From Otatea glauca (Eukaryota; Streptophyta; Magnoliopsida; Poales; Poaceae), in the NCBI GenBank assembly GCA_036346275.1, contig CM070721.1:7576452-7640451 (forward strand): a DNA stretch of 64,000 bases, in the 5' to 3' direction. Numbering within the stretch: the stretch's first letter is position 1; each line of letters starts with the position of its first letter. Below the pieces are notes generated by a model that had not been told where the DNA came from, did no database searches, and saw only the letters and a program-made list of their open reading frames with translations. Positions 12,831 to 23,737 of the stretch are shown here, piece by piece. The translations under genes and the position numbers were made by a program.

Positions 12831-12949
12831 AATTGGATGACCAAGAGGGTGCTAAATTGGGATTCTTTTGGCAACAAAGACTTCATTAAAAAATTTAAAC
12901 TTTACTAGCCCAAACTATATGCCTAGGGTTTATATGTGAGTTTTGCAAC

Positions 12950-14245
12950 CTACTTATAATCCTACACAATTATAGGAATTTAGGAATAGAAATACAACAA
13001 AGAAAACACAGAAATATAAAATATACAAGAAGCACAACCGTTTTTCTACTGAGGTTGTAGAGATTTGGCGATCTCATATACTCCTTGTTAGAGCACTCTC
13101 ACAAGAGACTAGCTCCGACTTGAAACCACACAAGGAATTAAGCCATCCACTCATGGTAGACCTCCTCCACTCCGGATAGGTAGACTACAAATCTTCACAA
13201 GACTCCTACAGCCTTCCAGCTATGAGTCACTAAGCCAAACACCTCTAAGCCAACTATGAGTCACCAACCTCCAAAAGTAAAAAACCAAAAACACTCACTT
13301 GAACCTCACAAGGTCAAGTGACTAGGAGTCATGCACAAACTAGGTCAATATACTCTCTAGCACTAAAATGATCTTCAATCCAAACTTCAAAGTGCTCTTC
13401 AAGGTCCTCACTAGGATGAACACTGAGATAGGATCACCCACCCCTACACAAGAACCCCCATAGAGTCTATATATAGCTCAACTCCTCGTAAACTAGTAGC
13501 AAACATAGATTTTCAAAATTTGCTCTTGGGTTGAATCATCTGACCTACTCAGATTATCCGGCTTAAATGCTTTCCAACGGTAAAAATATAGCCGTTACAC
13601 ATAGTCAGATTGTTCATCCGACCTACTCGAATAATTCAATTCTATGCAAATTCTCCATAGCGTCTTCTCTGTCAAATTGATCAAAACAATGATCCAATCT
13701 ACTCGGATCATCAGAGTAATGTTGATATCTCCAGAACTATGTCCATTGTGAAATTAATTTGACCGATGATCCGACCCACTTGGATCATCCTAGTCCTATT
13801 GAAGTTTTCAGAACATGCCCTCTCTTGAATATCACCCAGATCATCTGACTCCCATTGAAATTTCCAACTAAAATTTGAAATTCCATGCTTAGTCCAATCT
13901 TGGCATCCTCACCTAGTTTCTTGGCTTCCTGTGACTAGATATAAGCGAGAGAGGTCTTGTGTGTATCACACCTAGCTACCCAATCTCACCAAGCTCAAGC
14001 TACTAACCTTGAACCCCCTGATAGCACGGCCAAAACAAAAACAAACACATAACTAAATTGGTCCAAAATCGACTCATTGGATCATTTATCGTATCAAGGT
14101 CTTTAATTTTCAAACTTTACCGTGAATTATACATTTTGAGGATCCATGAATACCAAGAACTTCTAGTATACCAATCTCAAGCACTAACTCATCTTGAAAC
14201 ATTGAAATAGGGTTTGTCTTAACAAATAAATGTCATTAATTACCA
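12950..14245. mobile_element. Probable LTR-type remnant splitting the CHD3 5' duplicate
   Basis: No coding frame. It contains about five degenerate, partly palindromic units of the type gatccgaccyacttggatcat (near 13548, 13614, 13691, 13765 and 13850), spaced about 65-85 bp apart. Such motifs are typical of the long LTRs of SIRE/Maximus-type Copia elements in grasses. The right edge reads tgtcattaattaccaaaaca. No second LTR or target duplication was found, so assignment is tentative. Confidence 0.4.
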
Positions 14246-14249
14246 AAAC

Positions 14250-14379
14250 ACATAACCAAAGAAATTTGGGGACTGCTTACACACATTTCCTCATATACCC
14301 CTTCTAATATCTCTTTCCACATCTCCACCTCTTGCTTTGTAGCCTCTAAGAGGACCAAGGTTTGGTGGTTTTGAGAAAG
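14250..14379 (-). pseudogene. Decayed duplicate of the CHD3 5' UTR/promoter
   Basis: The segment aaggtttggtggttttgaga at 14358-14377 matches tagggtttggtggttttggg at 9245-9264 upstream of the CHD3 gene. The preceding pyrimidine-rich part (ctccacctcttgctttgtag) aligns with the same leader. Its order and strand match the exon-1 duplicate at 12690-12830, separated by an insertion of about 1.4 kb. The LTR of the next element begins immediately after it. Confidence 0.55.
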
Positions 14380-15324
14380 TGATGTGGATATGCATACATC
14401 AAATGCTTTTCAGTTTAATATCTTAATTAATTGAAAAGAATTAGTAAGCCGCATCAAATATCAACATGTGAATCATTTTCTTAAGTAATTTTTGTTATAT
14501 TCACATCAGAATTATGTACTACCTAATAGTATGTGCTTTCTTATTGATAGGTTTGAAGTTTGCACAAATATATATTGGAGCCAAATTGTGTCTTGTATTA
14601 TGGTGGATGCCAGTGTGAGGCGAGCCGAGGAGGAAAGGAAGGAAGCCAAGAGGCACAACCAACACCAAAAGAAAATCAGCCCAAGTCTGAACGGAAGATG
14701 GAAAACTGTTTGATATTTTGAAGAACTCAAATCCAAATTGGGTTTTTGCACTGTAGGAAAAACGGCTCGATATTTTGAAGAACTCAAATCCAAATTGGAT
14801 TTTTGCACTGTAGGAAAAATGGCTTGATATTTTGAAGAACTCAAATCCAAATTGGGGTTTTGCATTGTAGGAAAAACGGCTCGATATTTTGAAGAACTAA
14901 AATCCAAATTAGATTTTTGCACTGTAGCAGCAATGTAGTAAGCCGACCTACTGAAGTGGCTAATTACGGTAGCAGTTGAGGGATCTATAAAAAGAGGGGT
15001 TTCCCTTCATTGTAAGTTAAGTTTTTCGACCTTCAGAAATATATATTCTTGTTCTACGGTTTGTGTGATACAATTCCACCATGATAGAATTAGGAATTCA
15101 CTGAGTGTCGTGACTCCATCGTTCTTGCGATTGCTTCCGTGATTGCTTGGACACATTTACTCCATGTGAGCAAGTAGACAAAGGAATCGAAGTGTGTGGT
15201 TGGGTGAATTAAGTGTCGCAGGTTGCCGTAATAGAAATGGTGGTTAGCAGTGTCATTCATCAGGTTGCATGGGTCCATTTATCTCAAATCCTACGCCATA
15301 AAGATCAGGCCAAACCCCGCATCA
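14380..15324 (+). repeat. 5' LTR of the Gypsy-type element
   Basis: Starts TG, ends CA, and is followed after two bases by a primer binding site. It contains a four-copy 57-bp tandem repeat. A TATA-like tataaaaagagg at 14987-14998 would place transcription start just downstream. The first 150 bp match 18666-18825. Confidence 0.8.
14712..14939. repeat. 57-bp tandem repeat, four copies, inside the LTR
   Basis: Units start at 14712, 14769, 14826 and 14883, each opening gatattttgaagaactcaaa. The spacing is exactly 57 bp (19 codons), so the minus strand reads as a 19-residue periodic peptide in an open frame. Because it lies inside an LTR just upstream of the TATA-like box, an enhancer or promoter repeat is more likely than a protein. 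Confidence 0.9.
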
Positions 15325-15326
15325 TC

Positions 15327-15338
15327 TGTTATCAGAGC
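15327..15338 (+). other. Primer binding site (tRNA-Met type)
   Basis: The sequence tgttatcagagc differs by one base from the common plant retroelement PBS tggtatcagagc. It starts two bases after the LTR terminus. Confidence 0.75.
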
Positions 15339-16406
15339 TCAAGGTTGTTATGGTAGGATTTTATTCTTAGCTAGCATATTTGTTGTTTTCATTCCTATCT
15401 AGAAAAAAGCCACACAAAAATATTGTTCTTTACCGTAGTTTAAATTGAAATTTTTAGTGAGTTTTGATAGGTCTTGATCCATTAAAGCCTTGTTTACTTG
15501 TTGATCCAAAGTTTTTATTTGTGTTGCTTTTTGTTTGAGCCACTGCGTCAAGTTCCCAATCAGTTCTTCTCTCTGTTTTGTATTATAACAGTAATTGTTC
15601 AAAAAAACTTCACTTATAAATTTAGTGAGCCCCTTCAATCCTTTTGTGAATACTTTGATCCTAATTAAAGACTAGCCTTAGGGGATTGCTTGGGCATTGC
15701 ACACTTGATACCATTATTTGAAATCAAATTGTTGGATATCTCTTGAGCTCTTGATATATGTGTTGTTGACCTCGGTGCGAAAGAAAGAAGAAGAAAGTAT
15801 AAAAAAAAGAGCAAAGAAAAGAAAGAAAAGAAGTGATGTGGTTAATACCCGAATCAAGTATAAATTCTATTTCAAAGTTCGGTATATTAAGTATAAATTC
15901 TATTCCAAAGTTCGGTATATTGTGATTCTAGTGCAAATCAATAGTCCATTGACATCAATTGCAATCAAACTAGCATATTTCTATAACTTGTGCAATACGA
16001 GCTATTTATTTTTCACTTAAATCTTTTGTTATAGCTCAGTCCTTTGGTTGCATTAAGTTCCATTATCTTTGTGTGAGTTGCTATAATCTTCACTTATATC
16101 TTAAAGTTACCAAATAAGTATTGGAATTCTAGCTTAGGTCATCACTTATCATTACAACATCTAGAATTTCAATTGCATAGGAGTTATACTAAATGTCCAA
16201 ACTCAATGATATAGCCTTTGTCAATTGTGAAACTTAGACCTGAATTCACTTAATCCATCACCTACATATTGTCTACCGTCACTAAATACACATAATTCTT
16301 CAATCCGTGAAGTAATCATAAGAACTTTGGCTGGTAAGGAGAGGGTGAGAATGAGTGACTCCACATATACTCCAAATATATGTGCTATTTTTGCTGGCTA
16401 CTAATC

Positions 16407-16960
16407 ATGGCAAGTTATAAGTACGAGAAACTTCCATTCTATGGAAGTAATGATCCAGAGGAGTATCTCACATGGGAAGAACAAATAGAAAGGTGTTCAA
16501 ATTTCAGAAGCTTTCCAAATCCAAAGAGATGATGCAAACCACTATCGAATTTGAGGACTATGCTAATTGGTGAGAAAAACTTTTTGAAAAAAACCTCATT
16601 ATATCTTGGTTGGATTTAAAAATGGTCATGAGAAAGGAGTTTGTACCGTGCTATTATGAGCAAAAGCTACTTCGCTACTTGGAGAGCATTACACAATAGT
16701 GCAAATCAGTCCAAGATTATTATGTTGAGTTGAAATGTGCAATGCATCATGCCGGTATCACTAGTACATTAAAAGATAAGACATAATTCAAAAAAGGTTT
16801 GAATTTTAATATTGTCACTTCACTTCAACATAAATATTTTAGTAACATATACATAAATATTAAGGAGGAAAGAGAACTTAAGGAGCATCGTATACCTAGG
16901 TTTAATCTTAGAGCACCAATTCGTAAGAGCCAACCAAATAGCCAAGTTGAGTGATAATGA
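16407..16960 (+). pseudogene. Retrotransposon gag remnant
   Basis: From the ATG at 16407 the frame reads LPFYGSNDPEEYLTWEEQIE and stops at 16530. After a gap in other frames comes MVMRKEFVPCYYEQKLLRYL, then a stop and SVQDYYVELKCAMHH. This order (DPE-YL-WE, then the MR-RFVP-Y-LL-L block) is the Retrotrans_gag pattern of Ty3/Gypsy elements. Several stops and shifts show that it is dead. Confidence 0.7.
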
Positions 16961-17003
16961 TAAAAAGAGTGAGTTATGTGGATGTTGACAACATCAAAAC
17001 TAA

Positions 17004-17372
17004 GGATGCATTTGGTTCAAGGGCAAAGGCTGGATGGGATGACCCCATTCATCTTTTTCCATCCGTTCTACTGTTTGGTTGGATGGATGGGTAGATAAGG
17101 ACAGCCAACTCTCAAGAATGTTCCTCGTATATGCTGGATGAGTTCATCCCATGAATTTGGCTGGATGAGCTCATCCAACTTTCATTCCACCCATCTTATC
17201 CCTCCAAATTTGAACTCCCATCTCATCCACCATCCAACTCTCATCCCTCCAACCAAACAAAAATTTGGCTCATCACATCCATCTCTCATCCCTTCAACTA
17301 AACATGAAATTAGATGGCTTCATCCCTATCAGGATGGATGGACCATCATTTGCCCTTGAACCAAACGGACCC
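17004..17372. mobile_element. PIF/Harbinger (Tourist-like) MITE
   Basis: Left end ggatgcatttggttcaaggg and right end cccttgaaccaaacggaccc are inverted repeats, flanked by taa at 17001-17003 and 17373-17375. A 3-bp TAA/TTA duplication and a GTTTGGTT-rich terminus fit Tourist elements. The interior is dense in catcc/ggatg words that can pair with one another. It lies inside the dead Gypsy element, so it inserted later. Confidence 0.85.
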
Positions 17373-17779
17373 TAAGAGTGCGAGTGATATACCAAAAGAA
17401 ATGAGAGAAGAAGATAAATCAAAAGCGAGGATATTTCTGACACTAATGGCTTACTCTCTATTTGTAGTGTTGTCTATCACATTGTGCAGGTTGATATGTA
17501 ATGAGGAGATAACGATACACAACCCATACCTCTTGAGATGGAAGACGAAGAGCTGAACCATAACAACCAACACCGTTTGATGAGAATGATGAGGAGATAG
17601 CCACGGTTGCGGTTGGAGAAGGAATGTATGTTGTACCATTGTTAGATCATGAAGAAATGCTACTATAACACCTACATCAACTGATGAGAACGATAAGGTA
17701 ATTACAAAGTTATTGAATTGGTAGTACATCAAGAAAAGGTTATTGTGCCAAGTTAGAGATTCCACGTTCTGAATTTGAT

Positions 17780-18169
17780 ATGCTTAATTTACATAATGTA
17801 GAATTGATTACTTATAGAACTTTAATGATTCTATATCACATCATATTTTATGAACCATTAGATCTATCTAGCATGATTGAAAAAGTTTATGAAATTGCAT
17901 ACTTAAAATATCTAGTTGGTCCCTACACCTACATTTATAAATTCAAATTGATTAGAGATTATGATGTAGACAACAAATTTCATGTTCATCGAATATGTAT
18001 TACTTGTGATAACATTGCTGAATTGAAATCGCACATTACGGATAAGCTATCTTTTAAACTATGTCATGAACATTTTGAGATGAATTTAACTACTAGTTCC
18101 TGTTGTTCAGAAGGATATGTGTTGCCTACGTGTTCATCTTTGTTTATGCAGTTTCATATAAATAATTAG
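17780..18169 (+). other. Unrecognised 129-codon open frame within the Gypsy element
   Basis: An AT-rich open frame with no family I recognise, ending in a Cys-containing segment (SCCSEGYVLPTC). It sits where a decayed pol or a spacer would be. Length and composition are compatible with a chance frame in AT-rich DNA. Confidence 0.2.
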
Positions 18170-18314
18170 AGTAACACAGTTGAAACATAGAAGGCTTTTG
18201 AAATCTTTTTATCTACAATACTTCAATTTGAGGTTATGAACATGACATGTGCACATTTGACTGAATTCTATTTGCCACAACATTTCAAACTACATGATAA
18301 TCATTCTTCCACTA

Positions 18315-18380
18315 GTTCTCAAAAGTCGAGGACTACTTTTCTTGATTTGAGGGGGGATGATGTGGATATGATACATCTAT
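18315..18380 (+). repeat. Extra copy of the polypurine tract and LTR start
   Basis: The segment aaaagtcgaggactactttt ... gaggggggatgatgtggata closely matches 18631-18675 (aaaagccgaggatggctttt ... gaggatgatgcggata). An LTR-like start tgatgtggatatga therefore occurs at 18357 as well as at 18666. This points to a partial tandem duplication or to recombination between two copies of the element. Confidence 0.65.
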
Positions 18381-18665
18381 CAACATCATATGGTTGTCAT
18401 ATACGAAACATGGGAAAGCATACATAATTGATAGTTACATATATCATGTCTATACATTGTTTCCCATGATTGTCATTACTAACTGGACTTATACCACATA
18501 TATTTTCTACTATGTTACGTATCATCCTATGCTAAAAAGGAATATCAAGATGGATCATGAATACATATACCATGCATACACATTGTCCTTTTTGTCTAGT
18601 ATATTTTCAGAATATCAGAATACTAGGCAAAAGCCGAGGATGGCTTTTCTTGAAGAAGGGGAGGA

Positions 18666-18825
18666 TGATGCGGATATGCATACGTTCAATGCTTTTCAGT
18701 TTAATATCTTAATTAATTGGAAGCCGTGTCAAACATCTAACTGGTGAATTATTTTCTTAATCAATTTTCGTTATATTCACATAAGAATTATGTACTACCT
18801 AATAGTAGGTGTTTGCTTGTTGCTA
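18666..18825 (+). repeat. Truncated 3' LTR
   Basis: Matches the first ~150 bp of the 5' LTR (aatgcttttcagtttaatat, gaattatgtactacctaata) with scattered differences and a small deletion. It stops near ttgttgctagat. The loss of the rest explains why no target duplication can be found. Confidence 0.75.
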
Positions 18826-20290
18826 GATCAATAACAACACCTCTATGACAACGCCAGCAATGTCAATTTGCAAACCCTTACGAGGCAATGGCGCAATTCC
18901 CACATAAATAAACTTCGGAAGCAATTAAGCACATGCGTTCACTATATCCACTAACAAAATCAGCAATGGCACATCGGCACATATATGGAAACGCCGATAG
19001 CGTCAATTGGCAAACCAAGACTAGCTATAGAATAAAACGTGTGCAATTCGTACGGGAAGTTAATACTGATGATTTTGCGGAGGCTGCAAGAAAGTAGATA
19101 TAGATAGAACCCAGGTATAATATAACTGACCCAGTTGAACATAACGAAGAAACACTCAAATCCAGCCAGTAGAAGAACAAGAGTCCATATAAATGAGGGT
19201 GATTTCTCCCCATTGCATCAGTGAGAAGACATATCGAACATAAAAAAGAATAGTACAAGACATATCTACAGCTTGCTGAATCACGAGCAATCGTGTACAG
19301 TTGATGCAATAAAGCAGCAATAGAACCAGGCAAGCATCTAAAACCACAAGTCATAAATTTATCCCAAACAATAATAGCAGGCAAGCTACAGAAATATCCT
19401 GAATGCACTTGCTTGTAGCCGTAGAACCATAAATATAAGTGTTACGCGAAATGCCTGCCATAAGACTTGGCTGAGAAATTTAAGAAGAGTCCTACAGCTA
19501 GAAATGTGCTCTAATCTTCATTTTTTTTTTCTTATGCCGGACTGAAACTATACAACACGTCTAGGCCACTTATTGTCCACGAGATCCAATAATCAACACA
19601 CACAGTAATTCTCATAATAATAATAGTAGTAGTAGTAATAATCACAGTAATATAATCAGTTCACTACTCATAAGCAAGGGTAGCTTTATTGAATATATTT
19701 AACCATTCCCTGAAATCTACTATATCCTAAGAAAATATCTGCAATTCCACTTCAAAAATCAAAATAGGAGCATAACACCCAGTAAATGCGCATGCTCCCT
19801 AGTATGGATGAAGGCCCATGCATATAGAGGATACATGTTAAGCCTGAAACTGTTTTTCGTGTGTACAACCCAAACAAATTCAAGCTGATAGATAGGGAGC
19901 AAAGAAACCCGAAACCCACAAAGATACAAACTGAGAGCTGCAATTAACAAACCTGCATATTCAGCAAACCCACTATACAATCCTATGCATTACAACACAT
20001 ACTATAGCCCTGAAGGCCAAAAAGTATAATGTGCCAAAGGAAATTGAAGAAAATAGAGAAAAAAAATGAACTTTCATCATTTCCTAGGTTAACTGTCAGC
20101 AGATGGTATCTAAAAGAAGCATAGAAAAAATAAAACTGACATTGTATTGCAATCCTTATTTCAACACGGCCACTTATTGTTTTACTGCACACTGGCTTGT
20201 AAGTTTGCATGGATTCCATACTTTTTGGATAATACATAAGCATCAAAACAATCACAATGTGAAGATCACATACTAACTGTTTCATAAACT
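18826..20290. other. Intergenic region downstream of the RTF2-like gene
   Basis: AT-rich, with short (ATA/GTA)n microsatellite at 19615-19650 and no coding frame I trust. The part from about 20,290 to 20,629 is probably the 3' UTR of the RTF2-like gene, but I see no decisive poly(A) signal. Confidence 0.4.
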
Positions 20291-20629
20291 GTACGGGGAA
20301 GTTACAGCAATAAAGATTAGAGAAACCTTTAATCTATTTTGAGAGCCCTGTAGCTGTGCATATAAATAACAACTTTATCCCAACAAGATGCAACATAAGA
20401 TTTTGGAGGCAATAATACTTGCTAATTGTTTCAACTATTACATATTTCACACATCATTCATAAGAATATATTGCATCTCTGAGAGTGAAAATACAAAGTT
20501 CCACATCGGCAATCAAGCACCACCAGCTAAAATAACAACACCGAAACTTGGCTGCGAGCCATGTTATGAAGCAAATCACTATAAGAAGTTCACCTCCATG
20601 CCATTTCCATCTGGAAGCATGAGATCAAC

Positions 20630-21673
20630 TCAATTCCTTCCCAGCGGGAGCGACCGGCATGAGTACGTCTCCTTGAAATCTGACTTCTTGGACGATGTGA
20701 AAATCGATGCGTACACTTCCTTGTTCGCATACGCTGGTGCATGATCTGCTGCCTTGAAGCGTTTCGCTGGGGCAGACTCCCCCTTCTTCCCATTCTCCAA
20801 CTTCTCAACCCCTGCAGCCACGGCAGCAGCATGCTTGCTCCCACACAGTCCATTTCCCACCTTCTTTTCCTTCTTCTCCTTCACCTTCCCCCTCTCATCC
20901 TCCATCCTCCGTCTCAACACCGTCACCTCCTCCTCAGTCCCGTTGATTGGCATCTTGTCCGCCTCGTCAAACTCCTTGTGGCAGACCAAACAAGCGGACG
21001 TCTTCACCTCCTTGAGCGCCTTCACACTCAGCACATGGCCGCACCCACGGAGCGCGAGGAATTGGTACTTCCCGTTGAACTCGAGCCCCGTGACCGGGCA
21101 CTGAAACTGGACCTCCCCGCCGGAGGTGTCCGCGTCAGGCTTGGGGTGCAGGTGGATGGGGATCATGTCTCTGAGGCCGCGAATGTGCGAGAGCGCCTTG
21201 GGGAGGCGCTTGTGGAGGAGCGCCTCGACGAGGGACTCCTTGTTATACAGGTTCCCCAGGCGATCGGCGACGGCGGGCGCTGCGAGGGGCTCCCCAGACA
21301 GCGCGCAGCAGGTGAAGCGGGAGAGGCGGGCCTCGTTGGGATCAGCCTTGTCGGGCTTCTTGGCGAGGTACATGGAGAGGTAGCAATCGCGGGACTCGGC
21401 GCCAGTGGCCCCGCCGTCGCCGCCCCCGCCGCGGAGCGCGCGTAGGCGGAGCTGGAGCGAAGCGGACGGCGGGAGGGAGGCTACGGGGGAGAAGGGCGGG
21501 AGCGGGCGGCCGTCGGAGGTGAGGTAGAAGGACGAGGAGGGGAGTGGGAGCGAGCCGAGGAGGTCGGAGACGGGGAGGTGGGACGGAACGGTGAGGTACC
21601 GCGGCGGAAGGGCGAGGTCGTCGAGGCGGAGGAGGACGGACCTGGCCGCGGCGGGCGGAGCGGAGCCGGCCAT
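20630..21673 (-). CDS. RTF2-like (replication termination factor 2) C2HC2-RING protein
   Basis: Single-exon frame of 347 codons opening MAGSAPPAAARSVLLRLDDL. Residues about 12-85 resemble the ubiquitin-like N-terminal extension described for Arabidopsis RTF2. The Rtf2 core begins near residue 95 (RDCYLSMYLAKKPDKADP). It has two RING-like halves: CCALSGEPL with YNKESLVEALL, then FQCPVTGLEFNGKYQFLALR, GCGHVLS and CLVCHKEF. A basic Lys/Glu-rich coiled stretch and a KRFK nuclear-type signal follow. Arabidopsis RTF2 acts in pre-mRNA splicing in the nucleus and the yeast relative acts at replication barriers; the role here is inferred from homology. The start codon lies in a GC-rich context with a telo-box-like cctaaccctagctgctc just upstream on the coding strand. 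No defect seen. Confidence 0.93.
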   Translation of the reverse strand: MAGSAPPAAARSVLLRLDDLALPPRYLTVPSHLPVSDLLGSLPLPSSSFYLTSDGRPLPPFSPVASLPPSASLQLRLRALRGGGGDGGATGAESRDCYLSMYLAKKPDKADPNEARLSRFTCCALSGEPLAAPAVADRLGNLYNKESLVEALLHKRLPKALSHIRGLRDMIPIHLHPKPDADTSGGEVQFQCPVTGLEFNGKYQFLALRGCGHVLSVKALKEVKTSACLVCHKEFDEADKMPINGTEEEVTVLRRRMEDERGKVKEKKEKKVGNGLCGSKHAAAVAAGVEKLENGKKGESAPAKRFKAADHAPAYANKEVYASIFTSSKKSDFKETYSCRSLPLGRN

Positions 21674-22400
21674 GGCGAGCAGCTAGGGTTAGGGTTTCGA
21701 CGCTAGTGGGATCCGGGTGCAGGGGAGGAGGGGAGAGAGCTCACGAAGACGATGGGGAATCGATCGAGACGATTCGGGCTGTTGGCTACAGACTACAGAC
21801 TTACAGAGAAGATGGACGCCGATGTCTGAACCGGCGTAGCGGGGGAGTGGGCTGGGTTGGGGGCGCAAAACCTGGCGTTCTGACGGGTCGGGCCTTATGA
21901 AATCTGGATTTTTCACAGGCTGCGTTGGGTTGGGATTCGGCGGGGCTTAGGATATAGAGGCCGCGGAATCCGCTTGCCGCGTTCTTCGCTTCTCAGAAGA
22001 ATTGGGCAGTTTCCGAGGGGAAAACGGTTTGTTCTCGCCGGGTTAACAAAAACGGATAAATCGTTTGGTTTTCGCGGTTTTCGATCGTATCGTTCCGATT
22101 CTAAAACAGAAATCGAACGGTTTATTAGTGAAATTTTAAAAAAAATCAAAAAAATATTTTCAAAAATTATACGTTGAAAACCGCTGAAAAATATTTTTCA
22201 AGAACGTTTAATTGGTTGGTTGGTTTTTCGTGAAAAACCACGGTTTTCGCGCATAGATTTGACCAAAATTCAATTTTTTTGAATTTGCAAACCGTTCGGT
22301 TTTTCGCGGTTTTCGAGCGGTTTCTCGCGAAAACCGCTACCACCGGGTTAGCGGTTTTCGGCTTCGAAACGAAATTGTGAACCCTGGTTCTCACAACGCT
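21674..22400. other. RTF2 upstream region followed by a low-complexity block of gaaaaccg/cggttttc words
   Basis: 21,674-21,810 is the likely 5' UTR and promoter of the RTF2-like gene (no clear TATA). From about 22,010 to 22,380 the DNA is built from short words such as aaaccgc, gcggttttcg and cgaaaaccg on both strands, so it can fold on itself extensively. It ends in cgaaattgtgaaccctgg, which resembles a transposon terminus, but I found no matching left end. Confidence 0.4.
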
Positions 22401-23737
22401 CTCTTCCGGCGGCCGTTTGGGTTGGGTTGATGCCGCGCCTCGGACCAGAACTCAGATGCCGCGACAGCCAGATACGAAATCTTGGCGTATATCTGTTGGC
22501 TCGGAGCAGCTGCCGGCCGCTATGCATACAACCAGAGCTCCTGGCTTACCCCGCATCAAGCCGACTCGATAAGCTTTACCAATCAGCAATTTGGTCAATT
22601 TTTTTAAAAAAATAAAAATTTCCAATAATTCGAAAAAATTTATGCTTCATAAATCGGTGAAAGTCGAACGATTTTCGATTAAAATCGATGGAAATCGCTC
22701 AAAAAAAATCAGCTACCAGAAGAGTTCAATTGGTTGGTCCATTATCAAGGAAAATCAACCGATTATCGGTGACAATTGATTTTTTTAAAATAAAAATTCA
22801 AAAAATTCGATTTCGAAACTCTTCGATTTTTGAAAATCAGTTCCGACTATTTTCAAGATCAAATTAATAATATAAACCCTGCATACAACATGCCGCTGCT
22901 GCTGCTTCATGCCTGAGTTTGGAACGTGCAAAAGTGGCAGATCATGAACAATGCGCGGGTGGAGATGTGACCTTATCAAGCTCCCGCGACTTGTTGCCGT
23001 CTCGTTTGAGTGTTCTGCATCTGCGCACTCGTCGCTATCCCTGTGCAACAAAACAGCAGCGCATATCGCATCGCAAAATTTCTCAGCATGTAGTACTTGC
23101 TATTTTCCAGTGGTTCTGCACTCCTGCCTATCAAATTCCTCTCTCTCTCTCTCTCTCTCACGCCCTTGCCTGTCCATCAGAGTTAGCACTCTGAAGTCTG
23201 AACATCTTTGAAGGCATAAACTAAGAAAATGCAACTCATTTTGCTTCACAGACGTGGGTGCACCTCACACCCGAATCCTTCGCTCTGTGCGTCGTATCGA
23301 TCAAACATGTCCTTAGAGTGCTGCATTTGTTTACCTGAGCCAGCCAGCCCGTCGCAAGGACGTGCAACCTTCGAGGCCTGCACATCCTGCCCTCCCCAAT
23401 CATTTTACTTGCTAGTTGCAATCATCAGCAGCATCACAATCATTCATGCTACCTCACAAGACGAAGGGTCACAAATCAGGATCACTCGAGCATTGCATAG
23501 TGTATAATGTAGCATTTGCCCCTACATGATATCACTCTAATTGCTCTTTTCGTGATAGTGCGTTAGTGTGTGTATATATATATCCTATTCTATACGTGCG
23601 TGTAAAATAGAATATTCTACGCATTGGTCAGTTTTGTAGTCCAAACTAGCCGAGCGTTACACTAATTAGCACTATGAAGATCGTGACTGGGCCTTGGAAG
23701 ATTAATTGTTCGAAATTAATTTGCATGTATGTGTGTG
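22401..23737. other. Intergenic, no gene seen
   Basis: 22,590-22,860 repeats the word-based style of the previous block (tcgaaaaa, aaaatcgatggaaatcg). A (CT)n microsatellite lies at 23139-23159 and a short (TA)n at 23573-23582. No coding frame or transposon boundary is convincing. Confidence 0.4.

Larger units (their letters stand above)
14380..18825 (+). mobile_element. Degenerate Ty3/Gypsy-type LTR retrotransposon
   Basis: The 5' LTR (14380-15324) begins tgatgtggatatgcatac and ends gcatca. It is followed by a tRNA-Met-type primer binding site (tgttatcagagc, 15327-15338). A gag remnant lies at 16407-16960. A purine-rich tract (gaagaaggggagga) precedes a 3' LTR fragment from 18666 (tgatgcggatatgcatac), which is cut off near 18825. 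The internal region is only about 3.3 kb with no recognisable protease, reverse transcriptase or integrase. It is therefore a non-autonomous or heavily decayed copy. A Harbinger-type MITE inserted at 17004-17372. Confidence 0.8.

Noticed and set aside
12871..12905. Similarity of aagacttcattaaaaaattt to aaaacttcattaaaaaaata at 8603, as more of the CHD3 duplicate
   Set aside because: The order does not fit: the match is to intron 1, which should lie on the other side of the duplicated exon. A short AT-rich match is likely chance.
14512..14922. 136-codon minus-strand frame with a 19-residue repeat as a repeat protein gene
   Set aside because: It lies within an LTR and follows from a 57-bp DNA tandem repeat; no promoter, splice site or family supports a host gene.
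20741..21445. 234-codon plus-strand frame across the RTF2-like gene
   Set aside because: Antisense shadow of a GC-rich single exon; the minus strand carries the recognisable RING motifs.
23139..23159. (CT)n run as a GAGA-type regulatory element of the bHLH or RTF2 gene
   Set aside because: More than 1 kb from either promoter and an ordinary microsatellite; no supporting motif.
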